From Chlamydiales bacterium (lineage in GTDB: Bacteria; Chlamydiota; Chlamydiia; Chlamydiales; JACKPQ01), in assembly GCA_024233435.1 (NCBI GenBank), contig JACKPQ010000002.1:186001-250000 (forward strand): 64,000 bases of DNA, given 5' to 3'. The translations under genes were made by a program, and so were the position numbers. Below, piece by piece: positions 43,059-52,500 of this stretch. Each line of letters starts with the position of its first letter. Position 1 is the stretch's first letter. The notes beneath the pieces were generated by a model, which saw only the letters and a program-made list of their open reading frames with translations, was not told the DNA's origin and did no database searches.

Positions 43059-46000
43059 AAGTATTTCCTAAAGGTTGAAAATGATAAATGCCATGTGTGT
43101 TCTTATTTTCGAGCCCACGCAAAAAGACATAGTAAGCTCCTCCAAAAAAGTCTTGTGGGGCTCTTGAATCGTAAAGGCGCCACCATTTAACAACAGCAGC
43201 GCTATAGATGCGGGCTTGCAAAAAGTAATCATGCGCTTGCATTGCATGCGCCAAGTTCTCTCGTTCATAGGCCATGTGATCTATTCCTAGAAAGTTTGTC
43301 TTCCAATCCAAAATGTAGACTTTGCCACGATACTGAAAAATCAAATCACAAAATCCACGAATGGCAAGAGAGGCTTCAACAGGAAATAAAAACTCCATCT
43401 CTGTGGACATCTGATCTACGTCTTGAAGACAAAACCCACCTAAATCGACGACCATCAAATCGATTACGCCCTTTGCAATACAGCTTGACCATGGCATTAA
43501 GTCTGTAGTTGCTAATTTTTTGTACACTGTCTCGCTTATTTTTTCTGGGTTTACATGCAAACCTTGCATTAGGATGGTTTCTAAAAGATCATGCAAAATG
43601 ATCCCAGTCTTAGCACCTGCTGGCATGCTATGTAATGAGTGTTGGTCCAGATCAAGCCCATCTTTACCTACGATGGGCACTTGCGTGTCTTTAACAAGGC
43701 TAGAGTACGAGGATATGACGTGTGGTATGTAGCTCAAGTGATGCTGGAGGGCTGGCTGCAAAAGCTCTTTTTTAGGCTCTGCCATTGCCTGGCAAGAAAT
43801 GGCCTCTTCTAAAATTTCTGTGCTAATATTTTTCTCCTGGGCCAATGCGTGTGCAATTGCGCTGGCACAGTTTTCCTCAAGACCCCACCTTGCAAAAAAC
43901 AACTCTGCTGCAGAGCCTGCACCTAGCGCAGGAGGCTTATTCTTAGGCAACACAACGGGGAGATAAATCCTTTTCTTAGCCCTTGTCATGGCAACGTATA
44001 GCAGCCTCATTTTCTCTGCATCTAGCTCTTTTAACTCTTCTTCTTGCAGATGGGAGTCAATGGTGTTTCTCGAGGCGACACCAAGAGCAAAAACAACATC
44101 AAACTCAAGACCTTTACTCATATGCGTTGTCATGATGGTAACGGCATCTTTTTGCTTACTCTCCCTCTGCTTGACAGATGGAACATGGTCTGGGTTTTCC
44201 ATTTTTAGACGCTTTAAGTACTTGCATAACTCACCTAAACTACCCTTAACTTGAGAAGACCTTTCAAGCAGCAGCTCGCTTAAATGGGTCCAATCAATGG
44301 CATTTTGCCGATCGATGCTAAGACGCTCAAGTAAAGTCACATCGTGACCAAAATTGAAGTGCAAGGCTTGTTTGAGAACAGGCCCTATTCCATGGGTCTG
44401 AGCAAGGGAGCGCCATTGAAAGAGCTGATCGATAACTTTTTGCATTTCCTCAGACATACTAGAAAAGCAAAGTTGGGGATAGCTCCAGGCAATTAAAGGA
44501 GCAGATAGTAGCTTTTTAACTGCTGATAACTGCCTAGGACTCATGACTGCATGCAATAATGCATCTAGGATCACATAGGCTTTAGAAGCGCAAACTGAGA
44601 GGCCGGATTTTGAAACTGTCGGGATCCGCAACAGTTTTAAATAGCTTTGCAAGCGCATTGCCTGGTAACGATCTTTTACAAGAATTGCAAATGAGCTTAG
44701 CGGAAGGTTGATGCTTTGAATTTCCTTTGCAATAGAGGGAAATAAAATGGTCTCCTCGATTTGTTTCGATGGTGTGCTGCGAGCTGGCTTTACATCAATT
44801 AGCCAGAGATGAACAGGCCTCTTGTCATCGAAAATTTCAGCCGCTTCTGACCCTGCTCTCACATGTTGGTAAGTAAGCGAATGACCAGCTCTTGGCAAAT
44901 CCAACCAACCTTTTGCGCTAGGATGCCCAAAAACTGCATTCAATCCAGCAACAAGCTCAGGCGTGCTCCGATAGTTTGTTGATAAGCTTTTTTGATTTTG
45001 GTCTCCAAGAGTCTGTGCTGCCTCTAAATAGGTATAAAGATCAGCCTGCCTAAAAGCATAAATTGACTGCTTGGGATCGCCTACTAAATAAAAAGCTTTG
45101 ATTCCCAAAAAGAGCTTTCGAAAAATAGCCCACTGCGCAGTATCGGTGTCTTGAAACTCATCGATAATCGCCATCTGGAATTGAGAGCGGATCGTCTGAT
45201 AAAAGGCATCTTTTTCAAGCGCAGCTTCCATCTTTTGTAAAAGAGTATCAGGGAACTGCACATCGAATATATTTTGAGCACATTCAATCCTCTTCTGGCA
45301 CTCTACTGCCATCGACTCCAACAGCGCCTTGGGACATGCGATTTGCTTCATCAAAGGTAAAAGCTTGCTTTCGATTTGATCCATTAGATGCTGGTTACAT
45401 GGATCTTGTTGCTTCTTTTTCTTGTTCTCTGGATCCAGTTTTTCTATAAAGCTATCTTCATAAGTGATCAGCTGATTGAGCATCTCTTCTGACATTTGTT
45501 TCTGAGAAAAGCATTGTGACCAGATTTGAATTTGCTCATCCATTTCAGCATGCAAGATTTGATCGCGATTATGCGTTCCTTTATACCCTTTTGCAAGAAG
45601 TTGCAAATCAGAATAGACCTCTTCTTGACAGCCCCAATCTCTAGATTGTAAGACGCTATTTAGCTTTTTGAGCTGGTTCTCAAAAGGGACAAAATCAGGG
45701 GTGTTTAATTTGCGCGCTGACAGCCTAACTAGGGCTCTTTGAAGTCCACCAATGTTTGATCCGGTCGACCTAAAGACGCGCTTTATCTGTCCACTCGAAT
45801 ACAACTGGGGCCGAAGACCTGTTCTCAAGTAATCGAGCACCTGATGGTTTGCAAAGGTTAGATAGGATTGATCTTCTGGATCTTTAAGATCAAGCGTCAT
45901 TCCTGCTTCAAATCCTGCAAGATTGAGCATCTTATAGCAAAAAGCGTGGATAGTATAAATTTGTGCGGTATCAAATGCCTGCAAGCCTTGGGTTAATAGC

Positions 46001-46299
46001 TCGATCGCCTTTTCTGTTTGATTCCCATCGATAATTGCCTGTAGATAGGGAGCGCTAGCCTCTTTTGCTTGAAGTTGAAAGATAGAAAGGCGCACACGCC
46101 TTTGGATGCGCAGTCGCAACTCCCGTGTTGCAGCGCGCGTAAACGTGACGATAAGAATCTGGTCGATCGGCGTAGCTTCGAGTAAGGCGCGGATAACAAT
46201 ATGCTCAATTGTAAATGTTTTTCCAGTACCAGCAGATGCTTGTAAAAAATAATGTCCCCAAATATCAGTTGTGTTTGATAAGCAATCAAAGGCTTCCAT
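43051..46299 (-). CDS. recB: Exodeoxyribonuclease V beta subunit
   Basis: 1082 residues from the ATG at 46299, which has GGAGG five bases upstream; the frame extends to a TTG at 46326 but that lacks a ribosome-binding site. UvrD-type helicase motifs: FLQASAGTGKTFTIEH, FTRAATRELRLRI, IIDEFQDTDTAQW, GDPKQSIYAFRQAD, LSTNYRSTPELVAGLNA, TTHMSKGLEFDVVF and YVAMTRAKKRIY. The C-terminal nuclease domain has GFCDLIFQYRGKVYILDWKTN, with the catalytic Asp and DxK, so nuclease activity is probably intact. RecB is the 3'-5' helicase and the only nuclease of RecBCD. It overlaps recC by 14 bases. Confidence 0.95.
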   Translation of the reverse strand: MEAFDCLSNTTDIWGHYFLQASAGTGKTFTIEHIVIRALLEATPIDQILIVTFTRAATRELRLRIQRRVRLSIFQLQAKEASAPYLQAIIDGNQTEKAIELLTQGLQAFDTAQIYTIHAFCYKMLNLAGFEAGMTLDLKDPEDQSYLTFANHQVLDYLRTGLRPQLYSSGQIKRVFRSTGSNIGGLQRALVRLSARKLNTPDFVPFENQLKKLNSVLQSRDWGCQEEVYSDLQLLAKGYKGTHNRDQILHAEMDEQIQIWSQCFSQKQMSEEMLNQLITYEDSFIEKLDPENKKKKQQDPCNQHLMDQIESKLLPLMKQIACPKALLESMAVECQKRIECAQNIFDVQFPDTLLQKMEAALEKDAFYQTIRSQFQMAIIDEFQDTDTAQWAIFRKLFLGIKAFYLVGDPKQSIYAFRQADLYTYLEAAQTLGDQNQKSLSTNYRSTPELVAGLNAVFGHPSAKGWLDLPRAGHSLTYQHVRAGSEAAEIFDDKRPVHLWLIDVKPARSTPSKQIEETILFPSIAKEIQSINLPLSSFAILVKDRYQAMRLQSYLKLLRIPTVSKSGLSVCASKAYVILDALLHAVMSPRQLSAVKKLLSAPLIAWSYPQLCFSSMSEEMQKVIDQLFQWRSLAQTHGIGPVLKQALHFNFGHDVTLLERLSIDRQNAIDWTHLSELLLERSSQVKGSLGELCKYLKRLKMENPDHVPSVKQRESKQKDAVTIMTTHMSKGLEFDVVFALGVASRNTIDSHLQEEELKELDAEKMRLLYVAMTRAKKRIYLPVVLPKNKPPALGAGSAAELFFARWGLEENCASAIAHALAQEKNISTEILEEAISCQAMAEPKKELLQPALQHHLSYIPHVISSYSSLVKDTQVPIVGKDGLDLDQHSLHSMPAGAKTGIILHDLLETILMQGLHVNPEKISETVYKKLATTDLMPWSSCIAKGVIDLMVVDLGGFCLQDVDQMSTEMEFLFPVEASLAIRGFCDLIFQYRGKVYILDWKTNFLGIDHMAYERENLAHAMQAHDYFLQARIYSAAVVKWWRLYDSRAPQDFFGGAYYVFLRGLENKNTHGIYHFQPLGNTYE

Positions 46300-49200
46300 A
46301 AAAACCTCCAAACACCTCTTTTGCAAGTCCAGACCAATTTTTTATCAGACTATCTACATCAAGATGATTTTCATAGCTCATTGCCCAAAGAACGTAAGGA
46401 TCAGCTGCGAAGGTTGCATCTGAGCTCGATTTACCAATCGCAATCTCTAAGCTTTGCGGATCATCTTTTAGGAAGGACTCTGTCCAAAAAGGCATTAATG
46501 GGGATGGTTCATTCTGGGCACGCAAAAAATACTCCACATATGTTTTAAGATCTTCCATCGGATCTAATGAAGGAGTGGCAACCATGCCAGTCGGGGTGAG
46601 AAGAGCAGGATTTCCCAGCTGATCACGATTAGCAATGATCGCTACAATTAGCCAAAGAGGCCAGACTTTGGAAATGCCTGGAATATCCAAGCCCCTGTCA
46701 ACAAGCATTCCTTGCGGCGTTAGTCCCTCAAGCGTGCCCGTGATATAGTAAGTCTGATCTTTTAAAGGGACTTCAATTGCAGGACAAATCCACTGCTGCT
46801 CGCCCATGTAAAGCGGCTTTACATTGTGTCTATCTAGCTGAACTGTAAATAGATTGCTCTCATCTATCTGAAATTTATGCAATCGATTTTGCAGCTCTTT
46901 ATGCTCTTGGTTAAGCGTATCGATTGCAAGTTCTTTAAAGCGCCCTAATGGCAAGCGACCTTTTGATTGGGCTTGCTCAATAAGTCTTTGCAATGGCAGC
47001 TTTTGATATTGCGCACGCAAGCGAATTTTCTCAAGGAGAGCTAACTGAAATTCTTGATCCTTTTCCTCCTCGTAATCTAAAAACACTCCTAAGCGCTGCT
47101 TAATAAAATATGACAACGGGTTTTTTGCAAATTGCCTGATCTGAGCTATGTCAATTTCAATCTCTTCTATTTTTTTAGTTTCTTGAACAGCACGCCCAAA
47201 AAATTGGGGAATTAATACACATTCTGAACGATGAGCCGACATGCCACTTGCAACCTCATAGTTAGCTTGTTGGTACGAAGGGTAAGCAAAATCATTGGAG
47301 AAGTATTGGGGATCAAATGGATGCTCTGGATGATCGATAACCTCAACATTCGGACAAAAAGCTTGTAAATCGTCAATCAGAGTACAAGGCCCTTGCTCCT
47401 TGCCATCTGTTTCAGAGCGCTTCACGTAGCTAACGATGAATTGGTCCTGTGTTGAGGTTAATAGCTCTAAAAATAAATAGCGATCTTCATCGGAATGTGT
47501 TGGCATCAAATCAGCTTCTTCATCCATTTCATTGAGGTTGACTTTTGGATTCGAGCGAGGATAAGCTCCATCATGCAGCCCTAAAATCCAACAAATTGAA
47601 GAGGGAGTGGTCCTGCCTGTTTTTAACGAGGCAAATTGAATCCCATTTTGCACATGAGTATGTGCATTAACTGTGTGTGAGCTCAGTGATGCTTTCAATC
47701 GGTCCCAGATAGAAGAAAAAGAGAAAGTTCCTTGTGCTCGGCATTGGTTGCAATTTTGAAAAAAGGCTTGGTATCCCTTATCATGCTCACTGGCATCGAA
47801 AAATATTTGATCAAACTTTGAGAAAACCGACTGCCACTGCTCAACTGACCTTAGTTCACCAGACTCAATGATGTTAATCGCAGAATTTAGCTCTTTTAAT
47901 AGCCTCATCCACTTGCCCAAAATTTCTGCTAGCGAAAATTCAACAAAATCTAGTGGATAGAAGGATGGATCTAAAGCTTCATCTTCAATGGCAATTAAAC
48001 CATTGATCAGGCCATGAAAAGCAAAGGTCCAAGTCCCAGCATCTGTTTGCTCCAACAAAGGATGAGTGTGTTCTGGCAAAGCAACCTGTTTATCGCGCGT
48101 GCTTTGGTCATAACCCCAACGCACCTGCCCCTTTTCTGACCAGATTGCCAATTGCCGGATATCATCACCTGTGAGATCACAGCCCCTTTGAACACAAGGC
48201 ATCGAGAAGAAATTGATCACATCAGAGGGCTCCAATCGAGACTGGGCCATATCAATTAAAGCTGTCATCGCCTGATACCATTCACTTTGTGCTGCGAGTG
48301 GCAGATCATAAATGACATAGGGGAAAGGGCTGTCACTAAATACATGCTCGATAAATGGAGCATAGAGGGCGATATCGGGTGCATAAATCGCAACCTGCTC
48401 AGGGCCTACACCCGCGTGACGCGTAGATAGCAAATGAATCAAGCACTCTTTGACAACTTCTACTTCTCGCAATCTTGTTACAGCAGTATGGATCTCTACC
48501 GATGCATCTTTTACCTCGTTCATCTCCAGAAAAGAGTGAAAAATTGCCCGCTTTACATTTGAAAGTGTCGATGTGCCATCAACCTCTTCATGTGCGTCTA
48601 TCACTTGCCATCGGTATTCATCATAGTTTAAAGACAACCATTTACCGAGACGACCCCAATGAGCAAGAAGAGGGTTATCTTTTTCCGATCTTTTATTGAT
48701 GTCGCCCCAATAAACGCCGCAAGGGCTAAACTGATAAGCTTTTACGCCCTCAAAAAATTGTAAATAAAGCGCAGGCATAAAACCCACGTTGAATAAGTGA
48801 ACTTCAATCCCACTTCTCATCTTACTCTCTGCAATTCGATCGCATAAAACAGGACGCCCTTTAGCTGTAAGTGACCAAATTTTTTGCACCCACCCCACCT
48901 TTAAACGCCACTTTGCAAAAAATGCGCCTCCATATCGCTCATAGAGCATAAAGGTTTGACTCAAACAATCTGCAAGCCGCTCTGCTCTCCGCTCAAATTG
49001 TGGATGACCTGGCTGAACATTTGAAAAATACTCATGCAGCGACTTGTTTGATTTATCTACAGGTTCCTCCAACACCGAGTAAATTGCCCGCTCGGTTTCC
49101 AATGCCATAGAAAGAGGGTGGGGCATGAGTTGCACTGGGCATAGCCATTCGAGTGCATTCGTTACCCCCATAAACTGCAAGCCCATCGCAATTCCCACAT

Positions 49201-49357
49201 CGGGGTCATTCATCAAACGCTGCTGCAACCAATCTTTGACTTTTTGACTTGGCACAACGATAACTTTTGGCTTTAACGGGTTGCTCGTTTGAAAGAGCTC
49301 TTCTTTCAAAGACTGGTACAGCTTTTCAAAAGAATTGCTGTAAATAACAGAGCTCAT
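46286..49357 (-). CDS. recC: Exodeoxyribonuclease V gamma subunit
   Basis: 1023 residues (E. coli 1122). Typical RecC features: IYSNSFEKLYQSLKEELF at the N-terminus, WLQQRLMNDPDVGIAMGLQFM, LSQTFMLYERYGG, VAIYAPDIALYAPFIEHVF, and RTTPSSICWILGLHDGAYPR. RecC is a dead helicase/nuclease fold that guides the split strands and reads Chi. Copy 4 of the 19-bp palindrome is at 46806-46824, and a half site is at 48549-48557. No strong ribosome-binding site precedes the ATG. It is first in the recC-recB-recD operon and divergent from the ygeD 5'-end remnant. Confidence 0.93.
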   Translation of the reverse strand: MSSVIYSNSFEKLYQSLKEELFQTSNPLKPKVIVVPSQKVKDWLQQRLMNDPDVGIAMGLQFMGVTNALEWLCPVQLMPHPLSMALETERAIYSVLEEPVDKSNKSLHEYFSNVQPGHPQFERRAERLADCLSQTFMLYERYGGAFFAKWRLKVGWVQKIWSLTAKGRPVLCDRIAESKMRSGIEVHLFNVGFMPALYLQFFEGVKAYQFSPCGVYWGDINKRSEKDNPLLAHWGRLGKWLSLNYDEYRWQVIDAHEEVDGTSTLSNVKRAIFHSFLEMNEVKDASVEIHTAVTRLREVEVVKECLIHLLSTRHAGVGPEQVAIYAPDIALYAPFIEHVFSDSPFPYVIYDLPLAAQSEWYQAMTALIDMAQSRLEPSDVINFFSMPCVQRGCDLTGDDIRQLAIWSEKGQVRWGYDQSTRDKQVALPEHTHPLLEQTDAGTWTFAFHGLINGLIAIEDEALDPSFYPLDFVEFSLAEILGKWMRLLKELNSAINIIESGELRSVEQWQSVFSKFDQIFFDASEHDKGYQAFFQNCNQCRAQGTFSFSSIWDRLKASLSSHTVNAHTHVQNGIQFASLKTGRTTPSSICWILGLHDGAYPRSNPKVNLNEMDEEADLMPTHSDEDRYLFLELLTSTQDQFIVSYVKRSETDGKEQGPCTLIDDLQAFCPNVEVIDHPEHPFDPQYFSNDFAYPSYQQANYEVASGMSAHRSECVLIPQFFGRAVQETKKIEEIEIDIAQIRQFAKNPLSYFIKQRLGVFLDYEEEKDQEFQLALLEKIRLRAQYQKLPLQRLIEQAQSKGRLPLGRFKELAIDTLNQEHKELQNRLHKFQIDESNLFTVQLDRHNVKPLYMGEQQWICPAIEVPLKDQTYYITGTLEGLTPQGMLVDRGLDIPGISKVWPLWLIVAIIANRDQLGNPALLTPTGMVATPSLDPMEDLKTYVEYFLRAQNEPSPLMPFWTESFLKDDPQSLEIAIGKSSSDATFAADPYVLWAMSYENHLDVDSLIKNWSGLAKEVFGGFYGSL
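46806..46824. repeat. Dispersed 19-bp palindrome, copy 4
   Basis: ATGTAAAGCGGCTTTACAT on the plus strand, inside recC, translated on the minus strand as NVKPLYM, the same peptide and frame as copy 2. Confidence 0.9.
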
Positions 49358-49377
49358 TGCGTAATCTCACTTTTTGC

Positions 49378-49413
49378 TATGATTGCATTATGGCGAAAAC
49401 ATCGATTTCAAAA
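49378..49413 (+). repeat. Direct repeat A (36 bp) carrying the ygeD 5' end
   Basis: These 36 bases match 56917-56952 at 35 positions (one A/T difference at 49401). They contain a TATGAT element, a start ATG at 49390 and the first eight ygeD codons. The pair flanks the giant LRR gene, with 7.5 kb between the copies. Confidence 0.9.
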
Positions 49414-49449
49414 ATATCCCGCAGCTTATGGACTATTATGCAAGATTGA
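49390..49449 (+). pseudogene. Truncated remnant of the ygeD 5' end
   Basis: ATG followed by 19 codons and TGA: MAKTSISKISRSLWTIMQD. The first eight residues are identical to the start of the intact transporter gene at 56929 and the next few show weaker similarity before a stop. It sits where ygeD is expected, directly divergent from recC. The simplest reading is that this was the original ygeD start, or an old copy of it, cut off by the arrival of the LRR gene. It could also be translated as a very short leader peptide. Confidence 0.6.
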
Positions 49450-49564
49450 GGATTTCTTTGGTTCTTCAGGCTTGACTTCATCTTGAAATATCCTATTCAA
49501 TACATTGATTTAATATGAACTTTTTTGCGATCCTCTATTTGCTAAATTTTACAAAGGAAAGCTT

Positions 49565-52500
49565 ATGGCTACCCGGCAATTATCACCAAACCAAGAAACC
49601 TCTCAATTTTTTGCTAACTGGCAGGGAATTGCTCCTGACATAGATACCATCTCGACGGAAGTAGCACGCATTAGACGGGAGATATCAAAAGATCAATGTC
49701 CAAAAAGTGTATCCCTAGAGTCCTTGCTTAGTTGTTGCAGACAACCCTGGGAACTTTTTGATATTGACTTTGAAAGCCTCAGGGCGCCAGTAAACAATAT
49801 CACAACATGGCTTCAAGCTCCAAAAACCGCGCTAGAAAGCTTCACTGGGCAGTGGCTTCGTAGCCATAACCCAACAAAAGCTAATGCTCACCAATACAGA
49901 GCAATCAATAGGCTTATCTGTGAGGTCGATACCCTATCAAAAGACAAGGAAATTTCCGCCCCGATTTACGAGGGATTAGTTAAAATCAAAGGAGTTTATG
50001 AAGACTTTATCGGTCATTGCTGTCAATGCCCAGATGAGCACTCCCGAACTGCTTTTCTCTCTGGAAAGGCTTTGCTTCAAGGAGGAGAAATTGGGTATCG
50101 TTTTTTGAAACCAGAAGCAAAAGCGGCTCTTTCGCGGCATCAATCTAGTCTAAGTCATCAGGGCGTTAGCTTTATCCGAAATCCGGCTACACCTGCAATT
50201 CAAATTGCAGCGTCCAGTTTGCTAAGCAGCATTTCTAACCTAAAAGAGATCCACCCTCGACTAGCAAAAATTAAAGTGTGGATCGAGAGCAGCTTAGTTC
50301 AATTCCCTGTCCTGCTAACCAAAGCTCCGGAGGGACCAAGCTTATTGGAATTTTTTGCGCCATCCGGTGCTAAAAATTTAATGTGTCAAGCCTACAAAGA
50401 CGATGATTGGATGAGCAAAGTCAACAACTTTTCTATCATGATCGTCTATGGAATTCTTACAGACCCTTTCGATACAAAACTTGAACACTTCACAGTAGAA
50501 AAAATTCAAGATAAGTACTATATCAGATGCACAGAAAATGGGTTAGCATTTTCAAATATCTACATTGAACGTTCAGACAGCAAAACACAAAAAGCAAAGC
50601 GCCATTTGGATGTGAAATATCCCTTATTTTTCTTTAAGCAGATGGACAGCCCTATCGACCCAGATTTTAAGACTCATTTCCTTAGCCTATCGCCCGATAG
50701 AATCGTCCTTCAATGGCTCAAGACTCTAATTAACGACCAGATCGATTACATAAGACTTTTTCAAGACGGTGTGATTGATACAAAAGAGATGGTGCAGATG
50801 AGGCTATCCCTTGGACTAATCGTTGGAAAGAGCAGTGAAGAGGGGCTTATTGATTGCCTTTACTCCAAGATTCAGTCCATGCAAACTGCTATGAAAAATA
50901 AACCCGACTTAACACACCGCGAGCTCTTCTACGCTTCTCACCCAGATGTTGCCCAGTACTACCAAGAGATTGAAACATCGGCCTCTGAGGACAAACGCAA
51001 TCCCTACGACTTAACCAAAGCCCTATATTATTCTGATCACGCCACTCAAGCAATTCAAAAAATGCTTCCGGATACCCAGCTCAGTTGCTGTAAACTGGCA
51101 CTCAGTTCCCTAACAGCAAAAAAAAATGGAGTACAATCACCTACACCTACCGAAACTCTTCCGCAGGCATTAACCCGTTTTTTGCAGCAAATTGATTGGC
51201 AATATCAAACGAAAGCAACATTAGATCTATTGTTAAGTATTCGGGCTATACCTCGCATATATTTTAGAGACTGTCACTTGCTTCAAGACACACACCTAAA
51301 ACGAATTGGAAAAAGCTTTTACCACTTGAAGGAGGTGGTACTAATAAATTGCCCAGAAATTACGATCAAAGGTTTAGAGGCTCTTCTTCAAGCTAAGCCA
51401 GACATAAAATTAGTCGTTGGGCATTGCCCTCAAATAACAGCTCGTGATTATTTTTCTCTTCGAAACCAGCAGAAAGCAATTTTTATTCAAATTTCTGATC
51501 AAAGAGAAATGCAGTTAAATCATGAATCTGTTCAGGATTTGCACGACTCTATTCACACTTGTGATCTAGAAGCAGTAAAGTATTTGCTGGATATCAACAT
51601 TAATCCAAACACTCCTGATGAGTGTGGCAAGTCACCCCTTCATACGGCTGTGAGCTGCTCTCTAAACAACCTCGAAATAGCTAAACGCATGTTTACAGCC
51701 CTTGTCTTTTTTGGAGCAGATCCAGAAACGCTCTATGAAAATGAAACGCCTCTTCAAAAAGCACAAAAGCAGGCTCCAGATCACCCTGAAATGGCTGATT
51801 TTATTAAGAGACTTTTCAAGGCAATGAAAACAGGTCAAGATGTAGATTTTCTTGCAGACTACCTACCGAAGGGGGTGTTTATTGATTTAGGTAGAGTCGA
51901 AAATATATCCCTAGAGAGTTTTAAAAAAATCATCGCCAATCTCTCTCCACGAGAAATAGGATTAGGTCTAAAACTGTCAGGGCAACATCAGCTTCTTGGC
52001 ATACTTGATCATCTTCCTCCGACATGCGACACAGAAGAGTTTATTGATTTGGGCAAAGCGAAAGGAATAACTCTAGAGAATGCGGAAGACATCATCGCTG
52101 GTCTCTCTAAAGGAAAATCAAAATTAGTTCCAAAGGTGTCTGGAGAGCACTTTTCTCCATCAGCGGACACAAATGTTTTTATCACCGCGCTGCATGTTGA
52201 AGGAACCCAGCACGATTTTAACACCTTGGCTGGAAGCTTAGCTAGAGGTTCTAGCGAAACATACCATTCCGCTCTCTTTAAAATAAGCAAGACTCCATTT
52301 CAGTATTTTTTGAAGATATTGAGAGGCCAGCGTATCAGGAAGTTAGTTTTGCGTGGTTTGATAGATGGCGAATCGGCAGACGAAAGAGCCAAGGATGTAG
52401 CTGAATCTCTCAAAAGCTTACCTATCGAGCATCTGGACTTAAGCGAAAATAAGATAAGCGACAATGGAGCTAAAGCTCTCGTAGAAATCCTTGATAACTG

